Positions 10,156 through 25,100 of a stretch of 64,000 nucleotides of DNA are shown piece after piece. Source of the stretch: Vanilla planifolia (taxonomy: Eukaryota; Streptophyta; Magnoliopsida; Asparagales; Orchidaceae); the NCBI GenBank assembly GCA_023846275.1, contig CM043868.1:16525755-16589754 (forward strand). Direction: 5' to 3'. The translations under genes were made by a program, and so were the position numbers. The notes beneath the pieces were generated by a model. That model was not told where the DNA came from and did not search any database. It saw nothing but the letters and a program-made list of their open reading frames with translations. Position 1 is the first letter of the stretch. Every line of letters starts with the position of its first letter.

Positions 10156-13100
10156 CTGTTTCATTAAGTAAAAGAAAGAAGCATCAAGCATTGCAAGGGT
10201 TTTTAACAGAGGTCGAACAAAAGGGCTTTCCTTTTTGAAATAGTGAGAACAAAAGTATAACTAAGCAGGTCACGAGACAAACGGAGCTGGTTGGAGTATT
10301 GAAGAATGAACAAGCTTAGACGAAGATGTACATGAATCAATTTGCTTTAGAAATCAAAACAAACAACCTCACAAGACAAAAGAAAAGGATAAATATAACA
10401 AGTCTTTCTAATTTGATCTTATGCACACTTAGTTAAGTTACTGATGTTTTTAAAATATTGAAATAGATCATACAATTTTATTAATGTTATAAACCTATCA
10501 AATCTTTCCTTAATTTCTAAACTGTTTCAGAAATAAACGTACAGATCTTATTATTTGTTGTATTATTGTACAAATACGTCTTTATAGAAAATAAGTAATT
10601 TAGAGACAACAAACATTAAGGATCTCATTGAGATATTAATGAAATTATTTTGAAAACAAATGAAGGGCCTATCTATAAATAAGAAGATGAAACTAAGTAA
10701 TTTAGAGACAACAAACATTAAGGATCTCATTGAGATATTAATGAAATTATTTTGAAAACAAATGAAGGGCCTATCTATAAATAAGAAGATGAAACTAAAA
10801 TAACTTGCAAATTATTTACCCTAAAAAAGCAATGGCTATAAAGCATCACATTTGACTAAAAGATCTAGGAAATGCTACCGAAGGTAGATAATAAAAGAGA
10901 AAAAAAAAAAAAAAACGAAGAGGAAAACATTAGCCTAACTAGAAGCTGAAAATATTTTGGCATTTGCATAAGTTCATCAACTAGGAAAAACAAGTCATAT
11001 GGCTATTGAATGATGAACATAGGGAAATTTAAAATAGATTGGTAATTATATCAGAATGGTATCAAAGCAAATGAAACTAAATTTAATGATCTAAAAAGAG
11101 AATTACCAATTAGAATGTAATACTCTTTTTTTGTCTAAAAAAGGCGAGAGTATAACCCTACTTTATTACTATAAAAACAAAGAACAAAGATTTCATATAA
11201 AAGTTAGACATTCTGTTACGAGTTCTTAGTAGCTAAGGTTAATCTAAACAAGAAGTTTCACAAAAACTGTAAAAAGGAAAACAAAAGTAAGACAAACATT
11301 ATAAAATTAGTTTATATGAACTTCCTTCTAATTGATGAGACATTTAGAGAATGAGAAGGGGTAGAATCAAAAGGGCAAAGGTCCAGAGATTAGAGTTAAG
11401 GGTGGAGACCACAACGATTTGATCTAAAAAGGGGTAGAATAAGTGTTCATACTATGCATTAATAACATAAAGAATTTGTTTCAAGAAACCCATTGAAAGC
11501 AAAGGGAAGGGGGTCAGACCATTATAGAAAGAAGTGCAACTTCAAGCTACCACAACCGCAACCTTGAGATAAGAGGAGTTAATTGTAAGAGGCAATGACA
11601 CTAATTAGATGGATTGCCAAAGACAAGTAGAGCAAAATAAGAATCTCCTCAGAAACATGGGGAGAGGGTGTGGGTGTAGTGGCCTGGTAGGAGGAGGGGG
11701 AGTGTTCAAATGTGTCATTGGCACAATTGATGGTAAGATTACAATCATAGATCACCTCTACTAACCAATGCAAATTGTTTATAGGCACAGGAATAAAGGG
11801 TTGAAAGGTACAATTGCTGTTAATCTCCATGCAAACATAGGCAAAAGAAAACCTAGAATACGCGACAATAAACTTGTCTATCATAATTGGCTTAATCTAC
11901 AAAATTTGTAATTTTTAAAGAGACAAATTTAAGATATGATAGACAAGGAGAATTAGGAAACTTTATCTACAAAGAAGTAGGATCAAAATTGTCTTTGTCC
12001 AACAAAATGTCAATGGTACATCTTTTAATGATGAGGATGTGACCCCAATAGATCCAAATACTTGCTTATAGTATATCCTCAATAATAGAAATCAAAGAGA
12101 AATTGAAAAGAAAAATTTCCTAATGGAGGGTGAAGATCTCAAAGATGCATTCGGTGTTTTAGATTTTTTTTAGTGACTTATAACACCTATGGAGTTAGTA
12201 GGCCACCTCCCAATAAAGTAGCCAATGAGAAAAAGAGCCCAAAAATAACTGGTAATGATAAGAAGCTCCTCTATCTAATTTTCACAAAGTTGCTTTGATA
12301 ATAAAGTTCAAGTGCTAAAGGAGCAAGAGTTTTTTGAGAATATGTTCTTCAAATTAAAAGCCAAACTAGCCAAGATAACCAGGCATGTGTGCTCACCAAA
12401 GGAGAGAGGGCCAACTGGCTAGCTAAGAGGAGAGAGGTGGATGACAAATCAATCTTGATGGGTCAAGGTAACTCAAAAGCATAACACAATTAGGCTTGGA
12501 GGTATGAATAAGAGCAGGTGGCAAAGTAAAAGGATCGAGAATGAGTACATAAGGGATGGGAAAGTCATCGTGATCCAGGATAAGGGAGATGCAATGATGT
12601 GAGGGAGGGTAGGTAGGATCAAAGGAAGTTTGAGGCAATAATAGTTGTTAAGTGCAAAGGGAAACTAGATATGGCAAAGCTTGAGAGAAAAAGGGGAAAG
12701 GCTGAACAAGGAATTGAGGATGACGAGAGAAGAGGCGATAACAAGGTGTTCCTCAAAAAGAAGAGGTAGACTCAATAAAGACTCCTTGAGTAGAATAGAT
12801 TCAAGGCATGGAGACAAGACATCATTGCTTAAAATGAGAAAAAACTAAGCAATCCAATAGCAAGGAGAGAAGACGAGGGCTAAGCTTTGAGAGAGACAAG
12901 TGGGAAATTGAGCAAGAGATGAGCAAGATGATGTTTGAATAAGCACGGGGTAAGCTCAATTGATGACAAGATTAAGAATTAGTTTGAGAATGATGAGTTT
13001 GAAGATGAGCACGAAGGCAAGCTCAACAACGACAAGATTGAGGATGATGTCCAACAATAAACAAAATCTTAGCAAACTGCCAACACAACAATAACAATAT

Positions 13101-16100
13101 ACAATGCTCCTATTTAATAATTGTTCAACCTTTCAAATGAAAAAAAGCACAAAAACATGAAGCTAATCGTAAACTTATCCATCCTAGAAACCAAAAAAAG
13201 TTTACTAAGGGGCATTTGGTAAAGTGTTATTTGAATAATATTGACCTCTAAACTACAATATTATCTAGATGACATTGTTATCTAAAATTGTTACCTTTTT
13301 TTTAATTGTTAGGATGAATGTCATCTAAAATATTTTTTTATACTTATTTTTAACATTAAAATAATCAAAATTTAGATGTTCAAATGTCTTGATATCTTTT
13401 TTTAATAACAAAATTATAATTTTTAACAATTTTATTTAACGATGTCAAATACTAAATATCTTTAAATAATATTACGTGACAATATCGTTGGCCCCTTAAA
13501 TCTTTTTGTTATAAAGCTTCATTTTGTGAATATGAAAAATAAAACAATTTGACGTAATGAAAATGCAAATCAAAATCAACTATTTTCAATTGTGCAGATT
13601 TGAAACTAATAGATTCTATGCTATATCTTGAATGTTACAATTAAGTAGCAAATGAAAGAATCTATAATGTCTCTAAGGGCACGTGTGCACCACATCATCA
13701 ATTAAGATGGTATTAGGACAAGTGCACCACATTAGTAAGCTTTAACCACAAGAGATGTTCTTCTTTGAGATGGAAGGAACATAACAGAAGCCAAGTTGTG
13801 GCTGCATCTCAATGTAGATATGTTGGCGCAGAAGCAAACAAAAACAATCTCATGACTTTAATAGACAGTGATCAATGTAGACTAAAACGAAAAGGAGATC
13901 TAAATGGATTTAAATAAGTAATCTATGTTACTTGTAGAGATAGCACCAAAAATATGTAGATTAAAAGAACCAATTGGTATTGATATAAATGAAAGAATGA
14001 AATGTAAAATTCTCACAATAGTATGCATATATCAAAAAGTTTTAGGTATCACATTCTTCATTCTATCTACAATGTTATAATCACATTAAATGGCATCTAC
14101 TATATAAGTCATCTAATATCATTATGTTCTATCTAATCACTCTTCATTTATATTTCAAGTCTTTTTCAATAGTCTCTTATCATGTTCTACTTTGTCTGTC
14201 TTCTCCTTATTCACATAAAAAAATTCCAATATCTCATTTCTCATGATTAGGATTTTAAGTAACTTGTATTCAACATGCTCAAACCATCTTATTGAACTCT
14301 TCTTAAGATTATCCATAATCTACACAATGCAAACCTTCTACTAAATGCACCCATTTCTAATATCTTTTCAAACATAATCACCCACTTATCTTAACAACTC
14401 ATCTATTCAATGGTTAGTTTATTTATATATTTAGACTTTACGGATGCTTAGATCACAATATTGATTAAATAATCATATAGAGCTAGTACATCGATTATAT
14501 ACAATAAATGACTATATTTCATTTTTCAAACCTACCTATTTCCACTTCAGGTGAAATAAATAAATGGCTACTTGCACTTGTTTTACCAACAAGGTTATAT
14601 TTTAAATAAAATAAAATAAAAAGTTCCAATCAAACATGCTTTTCCACTAGGAAACCCACTAAAAAAAATAAAACAAAATCTAAACTTACCCAAAACAAGA
14701 CTTAATTTCTAGGGAAACAAACCTAATGAGAAGATTTTCTAGCAAAGACTCAAGTTTGCATAGATGTTTTCCCAATGAACACATCAACATTATGAAACTT
14801 GTTAAGAATTTCTCTGAGCATAAACATAGGTTCCCAATAGAAAAAGTTACCACAAAGAAAACATAGATCATTCTCTTCCAGAAATAAATTTAATAGGCCA
14901 TAAATAAGCTATTCAACTAATTAAGAGCCTCACCTTCAAGATTTTACCACAAACATGCTCAGTCTTTACTACAAGTGAATGCTGATGCTGAAGCTAGTTA
15001 GAATCAGTTACCTTTTTATACCAAATGTTATCAATAGGAAAATATACCTCGTTCTCTTCAAGCAATAACTACAACAGAACGTAAAGAACCATCCAGCTAT
15101 CCAAATAACGAAGAATCTCACCTTCAAACGAGAAGTCACAGACCAGATTAGTGTTGATTGCAAGTGCCCAACGCTTGGAGTTCTTAGTATCAACCAAAAC
15201 CCGGGTTATTCTAGACCCATTTATCAAATCACTTTCAATGCCAAGTGAAGGAATCTCTAACTTACTCCATCCAGCATCAGTATCCTTAAAACTCAAGCAA
15301 CCATAAGTGACGGTGAAAGTAATAAAATCTATAGCCTTCTCCCTTCCACAAGCAAATCCCTCATCCTCTAAACTCTTAGATTCTTCCACAAGTTTACCTG
15401 GAGTTGAGGAATACAACGACACATACGAAGTTGGCTCTCGATTTAGAGCATAGTTTCCATTAGTATCCACAACATGCACAACCTGAAGCATGAATAAAAA
15501 CATTAATAAAAAAAAATACATCACCTGTTGCTCAAATCATGGTTACCCAATATTTCATTTCTACTAGATATATATTAAAACAATAAAAAATGAATTAGTG
15601 CTGCTACCTGAAAGATTTCTTAAAGTTCACAAGACAGAATCTTAGAAATCTGATAAATGACAAGCATGGAAATTTAGCCCTAAAATTCAATCTTAAATGA
15701 TTATCAAGGTGATTTTAACAAACATAAAAAATCAAAGCATAAATAATTACCATTAAATTTTTTTTAGAAAAACACAAATACAAGATGAGTATTATTTCAC
15801 CATAATAATAATTCAAATGTTGAATAGTCTAAATTCAAATGTTGAATGTTTTATTCGAGTAATGGATAATTATGGTTGAATCATATGGTGGATAATCAAT
15901 TGAATACTAATAAATGATAAATTCAGATCAAATAACTCTAATTCAAATAAGTCTGCATTTATTCTTTTGCATAATTAATTGATATGCTAGACAAGTTTAA
16001 TATTAGAAGTTTGCAAGTGTTGACTGCTGTTATAATATTTGGATGCTCCTAAATTGCATTTACTTGTTGGAAATGTACACACACACATGTATATAATAAG

Positions 16101-19100
16101 TTCATATATTACTCAACCATGACTAGACAAAACTATGGTAATATATAAACATTCAATATCTAGATGCAATTTAGAAATATTACTATATTAGATAGCAATA
16201 AGCAGATGTATGCCCTTAACATTAAAGAAACCCAAATATTAAATTTCAAGCCAAATGGGACCTATAGGAATGACAAATAATCATAACATTAAATTTGTGG
16301 CCAAAAAAACAAGAAATTTACACTTTGAACAAGACAATACTATACTTAGAACCATAGGTAAATATTAAAAAATAGGCTAAAAGTTTCAAAATAATATCAT
16401 CACTAAATATTAAATAAAATATTTTTTATATTCATATTGTAAAACATTAAAATTCAGTATTATTACTATATTTAAAATGATTAAAATGACGTATAACTAT
16501 CCAAAAGAAACAACCAACTGTAAAAAACTATTATTTTAAACCATAGACAGACAGTTATTCGTATTATGCCACTTAGCTAATTTTTAAGTAATCAAACTTG
16601 TTTTGATAACCCTGCATCATTCTGAAATCGAACCATGATTCCCTCAACTATTTTAAGTTGAAAATTTAACCAATTTCATGCCTGATAGAATTAAAAAATT
16701 TGAAATACCCTTTCCTATTATTATTCTCTTCTGATTTAATTGATTAAACACTGGTGCTATAACTAAATGGAAAGATATGATTACATATAGTACAACTCTT
16801 CCTTATGTATACATGGTAGAATCATTGTATTTTTCTATACTACAAAGATTTTTACCAAAACTACATTCAAATTTTCTCTTTTTATAGTTACATAATATTA
16901 TAATAAATTTCAGACATTCTCAATTTGTAATTTGTATTACTGTACTTGGTATCCATGAAGTTACTTCAAAAGAGATTAATCATTATAAGCTGGCATCTTT
17001 CTTCTTTAATCATATACACTTTACAGGTAGTGTTAAGCCAGATGAACTCCACTATTTTTGTTTTCAAGTAATCAAGCGTGAGAAGTAAAAGCTATATAGA
17101 GGCTGTTTTGGTTTTATATATTTATGTTGTAGTGCATGAATCGATATGTTTTGTGAAAGTTTTAGGCAAATTAATTTAAACAAGCTCAATATCAGTTTTA
17201 ATTGCAACCTACAGGAATCTTGTTTCTGAGTCATCAACCATTATTCTTTTATAGCTACGTAGCTAGTTTGGTATATACACATCAGATTTTGAAAAGCTCA
17301 TGTTTACTACAAGATATTGTACCGCAGTGCAAAAATCTATTTGAATTCCAATGGCTTCAGCGAGAAAGACTGCATACAAGACTAAAATACGAGATAAGCA
17401 AAACAAATTATGCTAAGGAAAGTAGCACGATCAAATTTCCTTTCCAATGATAAGTTATCTTTTAAAACAACCAAAACTGGATAAGGTTAAATAAAGCAAC
17501 TCATAAAACAGGAAAATGAAAAGGATTGATAAATCAAACCGCAGTTTATCAAGAGCATACATGACATTACATGGGCAGAGGATAAGAGAAATCTCCAAAA
17601 ATAAACTAACATACATGTTCAAGAACTTGATGAGTATAGACATCATAATATTAATGCTATTGCAGTATAGATAATAAATTTATCAAAGCGACAATGAACA
17701 AGAAAATTAACTAGAGAAGTAATGCAATAATAGTGCATAACGTTGATACTAATTATGGATACAGATAATCAAATAGAAACCAAACTTATTATCCCCAGAG
17801 GTGAAGGAATATCCTGATAGGTTGAGTTTATCTAATAGAGAAGGAGAGAGAGACCATGCTAGAAAAACATTACATGCAAGAAGAAAAAGAAAGACACACA
17901 TACAAATAGTGGGCCTCCTTACTCTCGAATCACTCCTAAAACAAAGTCTAAAAGACAAAAATCAGCTCAAGATCTGATCCCAAAAAAGGTTCCTGAAGTC
18001 TATATATAAGCAAATAACACAATAAATTCTAGAGGTTTGAAAAGATATCATTTTCACAAGTGAAGATTATAACTAACATTTTATTATAATTGTCTAACAG
18101 ATAGTAGCACATTGATGTGCCTAGATTTGACCAAATAGGCAAAATAAGCTCTACGTTTTTCTGACCTGATGATCAAGAGATTACTTGTAAAAAAAAAAAT
18201 TGGAGAGAAAATGTTGACACAAAACAAAGTAGCAAGAGCCATGTGCTAGGCCTCGCATGGAGGCTCACTATAGTGCATTGGCCAGGCATTGTGCACGGAG
18301 GGGCGAGCGTAGAGGTGGAATGGTACTGCACATCGGACGTTGGCACACGGGATGGGCACAAGTGCACTATACGTGCACCCTTTCAGCCATCTACCATGTC
18401 ACCGTGGTCAATGCACATGCAAAGGACTATGGTTGGGGGGAGGCATGTGCGTGGACAAGTGTGGGATCAAGTCGAAATTTAGGGAATATCTATATTTTTG
18501 ATGAAATCATATATTTTTTGTTTTATAATTAAATATTATATTCAAACATTCATATAAAAGGATGAGAATAACGTATGAAGTAATTTAGAATTTCATAAAT
18601 TTATAATTTTGAGAATCAAAACTTCGTGAATTAAGAATCCCTTGAACGAAAAATTCTTAAAAAATTCAATTTCCTTATGACAAAAACCTCCTTTTTCTTC
18701 CTTTTGCTCATCATCATTATCACATTCCCACTTTTATTGTTACTACTTTGAAAAGAAGGTTTGTTATCGAGGGCTTGGGGTAAGAAATATTGCAAACAGA
18801 TTATGTTATTTTTGGTATCAGAATGCTTCGATTCAATGCCAATGGCGACTACAAAAAAGAAAATAGTTGAAGAGCAAATGGTAAAATGGAATCAAGAGAT
18901 TGAAGAGGCTTTAAGTCGAGATGATTATGCCAACTATTTCACCATCAAGTTTGTAGACATGAGCAGCTCTATTAACCCAACAAATGCAAATGTTAATAGA
19001 GATAATGTCAAAATCTCAATCTCTTCTTACTAAGAATTCAAAAGTCAATTTGTCAAAAAATAAACTTTTAATCAGAGGAATTCTATATTAAGTAGTAATC

Positions 19101-22100
19101 TTAAGATAGTTAAAAATAAAAATGAAGATGATATCAATCTTATCTTCTTAACCTACTGAAATCGACGTCATCCTTTTAAGGTAAATGCTACACTTAATGT
19201 CTATTTATGATAGTATAGTAGATGCAAAGAAATTATACATCTAATTGAAATAACTAGAGACATTTTTTTTGTATGAATATTCATCAACTGATAAAATAGT
19301 ATAAGCTCGATTGAAAATGACAAGTCATATGTTAGCTTGGTGGAATATTCACCTAAGAAATAACATAATTCCATAAGTGACATGAAGCTAATTTAAAAAA
19401 TAAATTAGAGAACAATTTTATCCCATAGATTACATAGAAGAAAAATAAAAAAAATGGTATACTTTGACACTGACAAGGACAACGGTGTAAGAATATAATA
19501 GAATTTTGACAAATAATGAGTTTGGGAATGCCTATTAACAAGATGCAAATATTGTCAAAGTACATTATAAGCCTGCACTATTCTATTGTCACTGAATTAT
19601 CTCTTTTTCTTATTCAATCTTTAAATTAAACTGGTATATTTGCAATAACTATTAAAAGAAAGTGTAAATACAAAGAAATAAAACCAAAAGAACAAAATAC
19701 CAAGAGATTTTAGAATAAGTCTGAAATTTGGTAGCAAGAAGACAAAAAAGTTCTCTAATTTATATAATTCTCATCAATATAATTATATTAATCACTACAA
19801 GAAGACAAAACATGACAAAAATGCTTGAACTTGCATCCTAAACTTTTTCCAAAAAAGTTCAAGAAAAACAAAATACTTATTATAATACAGACTAAAAATA
19901 TACTTAAAACTTATTTTAAGTAGATGAAGGTTTATCTTTTATAATGAGTCCAAAGAATATTTCTCATGAAACAAACTAAAGAATACTCTTCATTATTTGA
20001 ATACTAGTGAAGAAAAAAACTTATCAAAACGATTATTAACACTAGAAGTGAGAAGATTATTATATAAAAAAGTCTTGCAAAAAAATTAAAGTTATAGACC
20101 ACACCACATCTAAGACCCAATTCTTTGGGATGGATTCATAAATACTCTAAGACAAAAATTGAAAAACAATATAATATGACATTTGTTTTACTAAAGACTA
20201 TATTGATGAGATTATCTATAAAGCGATACCATTAGATGTCTACCAAATTATACTAAGGAATCTATACTTATAAGATTAAGATACTGTCTACTATCGATGA
20301 GCACAATGATATCGGTTTAAGAAAGATGAACAACACTTATTACTCGAGACAAAGAAGCACTAACAAAAGACATTGTTGGTGTTGAAAAAATAAAGATGTT
20401 AATGAAAAATTGCCAAAGTATATGCTGCTAATAATAAGATAAAAAAAACACTTAATGGGACTAATAAAAGTCTCAACCTCCCAAAGAAAACAATTGAACT
20501 AGATTTGTCAAAGAATCAATTCAAAAAAGAAGATTTGATGGAACTCGAATCTCAAAAAGAAGGGACTTATGATCAAGAGGTCACTTCCAAGCTCATTAAA
20601 TCCAAAATTAACAAAACAAATCAATAATGTAAGAGACAAAACGAAGAAAAACGTCAATGTGGCACAAAGCAACAAGAGTTGCGCACTGGGCCACACCCAA
20701 AAGCTTGCTACAGTGCGCTGGCTAGATGCCATGGACGGAGGCACAGGAGTGCACGCAGAAGGGCACAATGCGTCGGACGCCCCTGCGAAAGAAGAACGCA
20801 CATGCACTAGAAGTGCACCCTGTTGAACACCTACCGTGCACGCATTCCGCACGTGCATGATAAGTGAATCTACCTTGCCGCTGTGGTCAATGAGCATGCA
20901 AAGGGCTATCCACATATGGGAACAATATTGATGCGTGTGAATAGTCTCCCTGGAGACACCGTATACAAGCGGAAGCGCACGAGAGGACAAGCTCGAGATC
21001 GAACCAGAATTTGCAAAATTTCGGAATTTTTTATATTTTTGGTCAAAATCATATATTTTTTATTTAATAATTAAATATTATATCTAAATTTCTATATAAA
21101 TGAATGAGAAGGATTTTGTGAAACAATTAAGAACTTTGTGAATTTAGAATTTCGAAAATCATAACTTTGTGAATTAGGAACCTCTTAAAAGAAAACTTAA
21201 AAAATTCAGCATCCTTATAACAAAAATCTTTTTCTCCTTCCTTTTTCTTCTATCTATTATCATGCCTTTACTTCCACTATTACTACTTTGAAAAGAATGT
21301 CTATTATCGAGAGCTAGAAGCGAGAACACCTCACAGACACATCACGTGATTTGAATTGTTGTTGCTCAAATTATTTAACTTAAAAATAGCAAAATAACCC
21401 CTAGACATGTCCCCACTTGATTTGAATGGTTGTTACTTAAAAGACCTAAACCCGAACAATAAAATGACCTCCACATATCTTCGACTTGATCTAGAAGGAT
21501 GTTGCAACATTCAAGAAGGTAGAAGGTATGCAGTGGTCATGTGTCCATTAGAAGAAAAACAATAGTAACAAAAGAAGAAGACGAGGGCATCTTGTTTTCC
21601 ACAAGTGCAACATGACACTCAAGGAGGAGGGCAAGCTAGAACTAGAACTTTTGAGTGATGGTAGACCTCGACTAACAAGGGGGATCATTGGTCGATTGAT
21701 GTAGAGCTTCATTGTGCATTTGTTTGTCCTTAAGGTCCATGTGGCAGTCGAGGTAACGAATCTTCGGGAGGATGGGGCTTAAATACTTAAGCCCTTTGAT
21801 CGCATAACATGTCATTAAATCCAAATCAAAGATTAAAACTAGTAAGATAAATTTTGATTTCTTCACATAACACCTTGAGAGTTAAGTTACAAAGATGCAT
21901 CCCAAAAAAGACAAAACACCAAAAACTTATTACTTTGAATCACAAAAGTTTCCAATGTTTGAGTTTTCATAAGTTTTTCCCTCCATCTAAAGTAATGCAT
22001 GTCCCAAAAATCTATTACAAGCGTCATATGTCCCCAAAATGTTGTCAATTGCCTAGCCCAAATTTTTACTATTAAATAACAAAACATGCATTTTTTAGTG

Positions 22101-25100
22101 TGTAGCACCTGTATTAGGGATCCCTTACAATGCTTTTCTAAACATCTATATATTAAAATAGATCTTTAAAATAACATGTCAGTTATTCAACAAAGTTGTC
22201 ACAATTATTTAACTTAAATAAAATCTAAATATAAATAACCCTCATGCAAAAGAAAATGGGTAATGAAAACATGTCCCCAATAAAAAATTTCACAAGTTTA
22301 TGAAAAGAATAAATATAAGAAAACTTTCATAACTCCATCCCTTTATTCTTGTAGTGTTTTTGCTTATTGATTTATTAATTAGTTTGTCAATTGGGTTTGA
22401 TATATTTATATTTTACCATTATTTTGATAAGGATGTCAATGAGTATGATAATAATGTAATCCAAAAAAGTTATGGATACAGCATAGTAGTGCTTATGGTA
22501 TTTTATGTGATTGAAAAATCCTACTTATAATGTTATATATATTGAGATGGTAACTACTCAATATGATTAAAAATGAATACAATTGAGAGAAAGTTGATGT
22601 AACATAAAAGCTTAATAAAATTCAGATTAAATGTTTTATACATACTTGATGATCATTCCATATCAATGCTAAGAGATATAAATTGTTAGAATTTTCTGAT
22701 ATTTTGAGAAAGAATTAGATAAAAAGCACATCACAAGAATTTTAGAAAAGATTTCTTGCTTCATTAAAAATGAATGAAGAATAGCTAATAGTCAAAGCAA
22801 CTGTGCTAAAAGATTTACGTAATCAACAAAACTTAGTGGAATTAAGACGTGTTTTTTTATTATAAGAACAAAATTTATGTCATGGCCATTATGATGGCTG
22901 AAGTTTCTATAATGAATTTTGTTTATCACAAGTACAAAGCTATTAGTGAGCAGGAGCAATTAGGCATGGTTAGTTCAGGTCTACATAAACCTTCGTCTAC
23001 TGAAGTTCCTCATCTATGACACTCTACCCCAATCACTAATTAATTTGATTATTGAAGAGAATATTTGGCTCTGCTCCTGCTAATGCCATCCGCGAAACTG
23101 GACAAAGAAACCAAAACAAAAAATTTAAAAAAAAAGGTTACCTTTTAGCAATATGATCTAATCCCATTTCTTGCTGCCTTCTAGGACTTGAATTGGATGA
23201 CCAATCTAGAACATGCAATTTCAACAACCATGTGCAATGATGTCCTTTTGGTTTGACAAAACCATTTCTTGAGCCCTACATCTGCTGGAGCTTTCGCCGC
23301 ATTGGGCTGCTCTTTGTCCTTTATGAGCAATGATCACTTTCCCTCAAACATCAACCTCAAAATCAATGCTAATGCAGCAAATGCCCATACAATGCACTAG
23401 TTTTCGATATGCTTTCATTTATCCATCCATATCCAAACCCACTCATTACAGCCACCAGAGTGTGCCAAGGCAACTATCTACTGATAGACTTTCCCATATC
23501 CTAACAAGATCAGTTTTCAAATCACCGTATAGCAAGCCCTAAATACTGCAGGAAAAATACAGATGGTTTCCCTATAAACAACCAATGTATTAGGTCATCC
23601 AGCAGCCACATCCATGTTCATTCAAGAATATCATCAGTAAACTACATGTTCTCATCATATCCTACAAACTTCCAGACAAAAAAATTGTTATGGTATCCAA
23701 TGGTATGATGGTAGTCATAACGCTGCAGCTGGTGACTAAGCCGCAGGACTAAAGCTCTCCTTTTCTTTCTGTTTTAACCTTGCTGTGTCTAAAAGAGCTG
23801 TTAAAAAGATAAAAATAGGTCTCATTTTATTTTACCACTAAACAGCTTGAAACTAGTGCAAAATGCCAAAAAGTTTCCCAGCAGACCACTAAAGCATTAA
23901 AATAATTCCCGGTGAAATATTTTAAAACATACTAAAGAGAAGTTCGCCGAATGTAGAATTAATAATTCAACAGTGATACTAGTTAAGAGCAGAAGTACAA
24001 GTCTTAAGATTCTAGACATCTTGTACGAATGAAACTAGAAATGGAATGGATGGAGTTGTCTAGAAGCCTTGACAAATATTTATCACTAGCTACACATTTG
24101 TGAAACAATAATTAAATCTTAAAAAAATTGTGTTATGTACACACACTCTAAGATACCAAATATGACACATATATAATCACGAAAATAGGATGGCATCACC
24201 AAGACAAAAATTATCAGATTTACGAATGGCCACACATGGAAGAAAATATTATAGAATCCAAGATCAAATTAAATGGAGTAGAACTATTAAAGAGAGACTC
24301 ACGTCTCATAAGTTCTAGGCATCCAATTGGTAGACTGTAGGTGCTACAAAAAGCAGAGAAGAAAGAATACCATTTTCCCATACCAATAAAAATAAAAGGC
24401 CCATCAGACTGCTACAAAAAAAAAGTCTTGCATCATTAGAGACTTATACATCACAGAGATTTTGTAGGAGCAAATGATTGACCAATGAGATACAAAGCAT
24501 CAATGATTTTGCTTAAGTGTCTAAATCAGATAAGTATTTGATAGAATACTCTCTGACACGTATCTGATGCAATACCATCTGATACAATATTTCATGAAAA
24601 GTGCCTGAAACCATACTTCCTGATACATAACCTGATATAATGCTTCCCGATACATAATCTGATACACTACTTCCTAATAAACATCTAGTCTCCCTAATAT
24701 GTCACGTGGCATGTCAAATTTTAAAAAAATTAAAATAAGTTAATACTCGTTGATGGAAAAGTAATGTGATTATTCAGAAATATGAAAGCAAAGAATATAA
24801 AGAATTTGGTTATTTTAACATAATGGATGATATTTTTATTCAATGTAAGACCGAAAAACTAACATAGTTCTTCATTATTTGGCAAAATCTTTAAAACTAA
24901 GAGAATCAACAAAAAATATCATTTTTATAATATAATTATATTACAATAGTTCTAAAAATTTTGAAAATTAGACTGCACAATAAGTTTGATGATAATGGCT
25001 TAAATTTCAAGGATTCAGAAACCAGTTTTCTCATTAACACAAAAATGAGTACTCAACTAAATAATGCAACATCTCCTTTGTATACAATAACATGATAAAT

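Larger units (their letters stand above)
10156..15121 (-). other. ERMP1: ERMP1 intron 12 (5.0 kb)
   Basis: GT-AG intron. Apart from the 102-bp tandem duplication, an L1-type LINE relic, a MITE-like element and a LINE C-terminal relic (listed separately), it holds no recognisable gene. At 12640-13050 it is less AT-rich, with internally repeated AAGCTCAA..GACAAGATT.A phrases of unknown origin. Confidence 0.85.
18170..21343 (+). mobile_element. Deleted Ty3/gypsy LTR retrotransposon in ERMP1 intron 11
   Basis: Plus-strand element, antisense to ERMP1, with two related LTRs (18170-18811 and 20570-21343), a Met-tRNA-type primer binding site directly after the left LTR and a purine-rich tract directly before the right one. 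The internal 1.75 kb carries only gag and protease relics; reverse transcriptase, RNase H and integrase are gone. The LTRs differ by many substitutions and indels, so the insertion is old. The exact ends are estimates and no target-site duplication was established. Confidence 0.8.

Noticed and set aside
12423..12638. Minus-strand 71-codon Pro/Leu-rich ORF
   Set aside because: Near the L1-type relic but with no match to the expected domain; probably decayed element sequence.
18173..18532. Overlapping plus and minus ORFs rich in His, Cys and Thr
   Set aside because: They fall in the GC-rich interior of an LTR, have a related but differently framed counterpart in the other LTR, and match no protein family I know.
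20508..20990. Minus-strand 160-codon ORF
   Set aside because: Lies across the start of the right LTR of the intronic element. The left LTR does not keep the frame, so it is a chance ORF.
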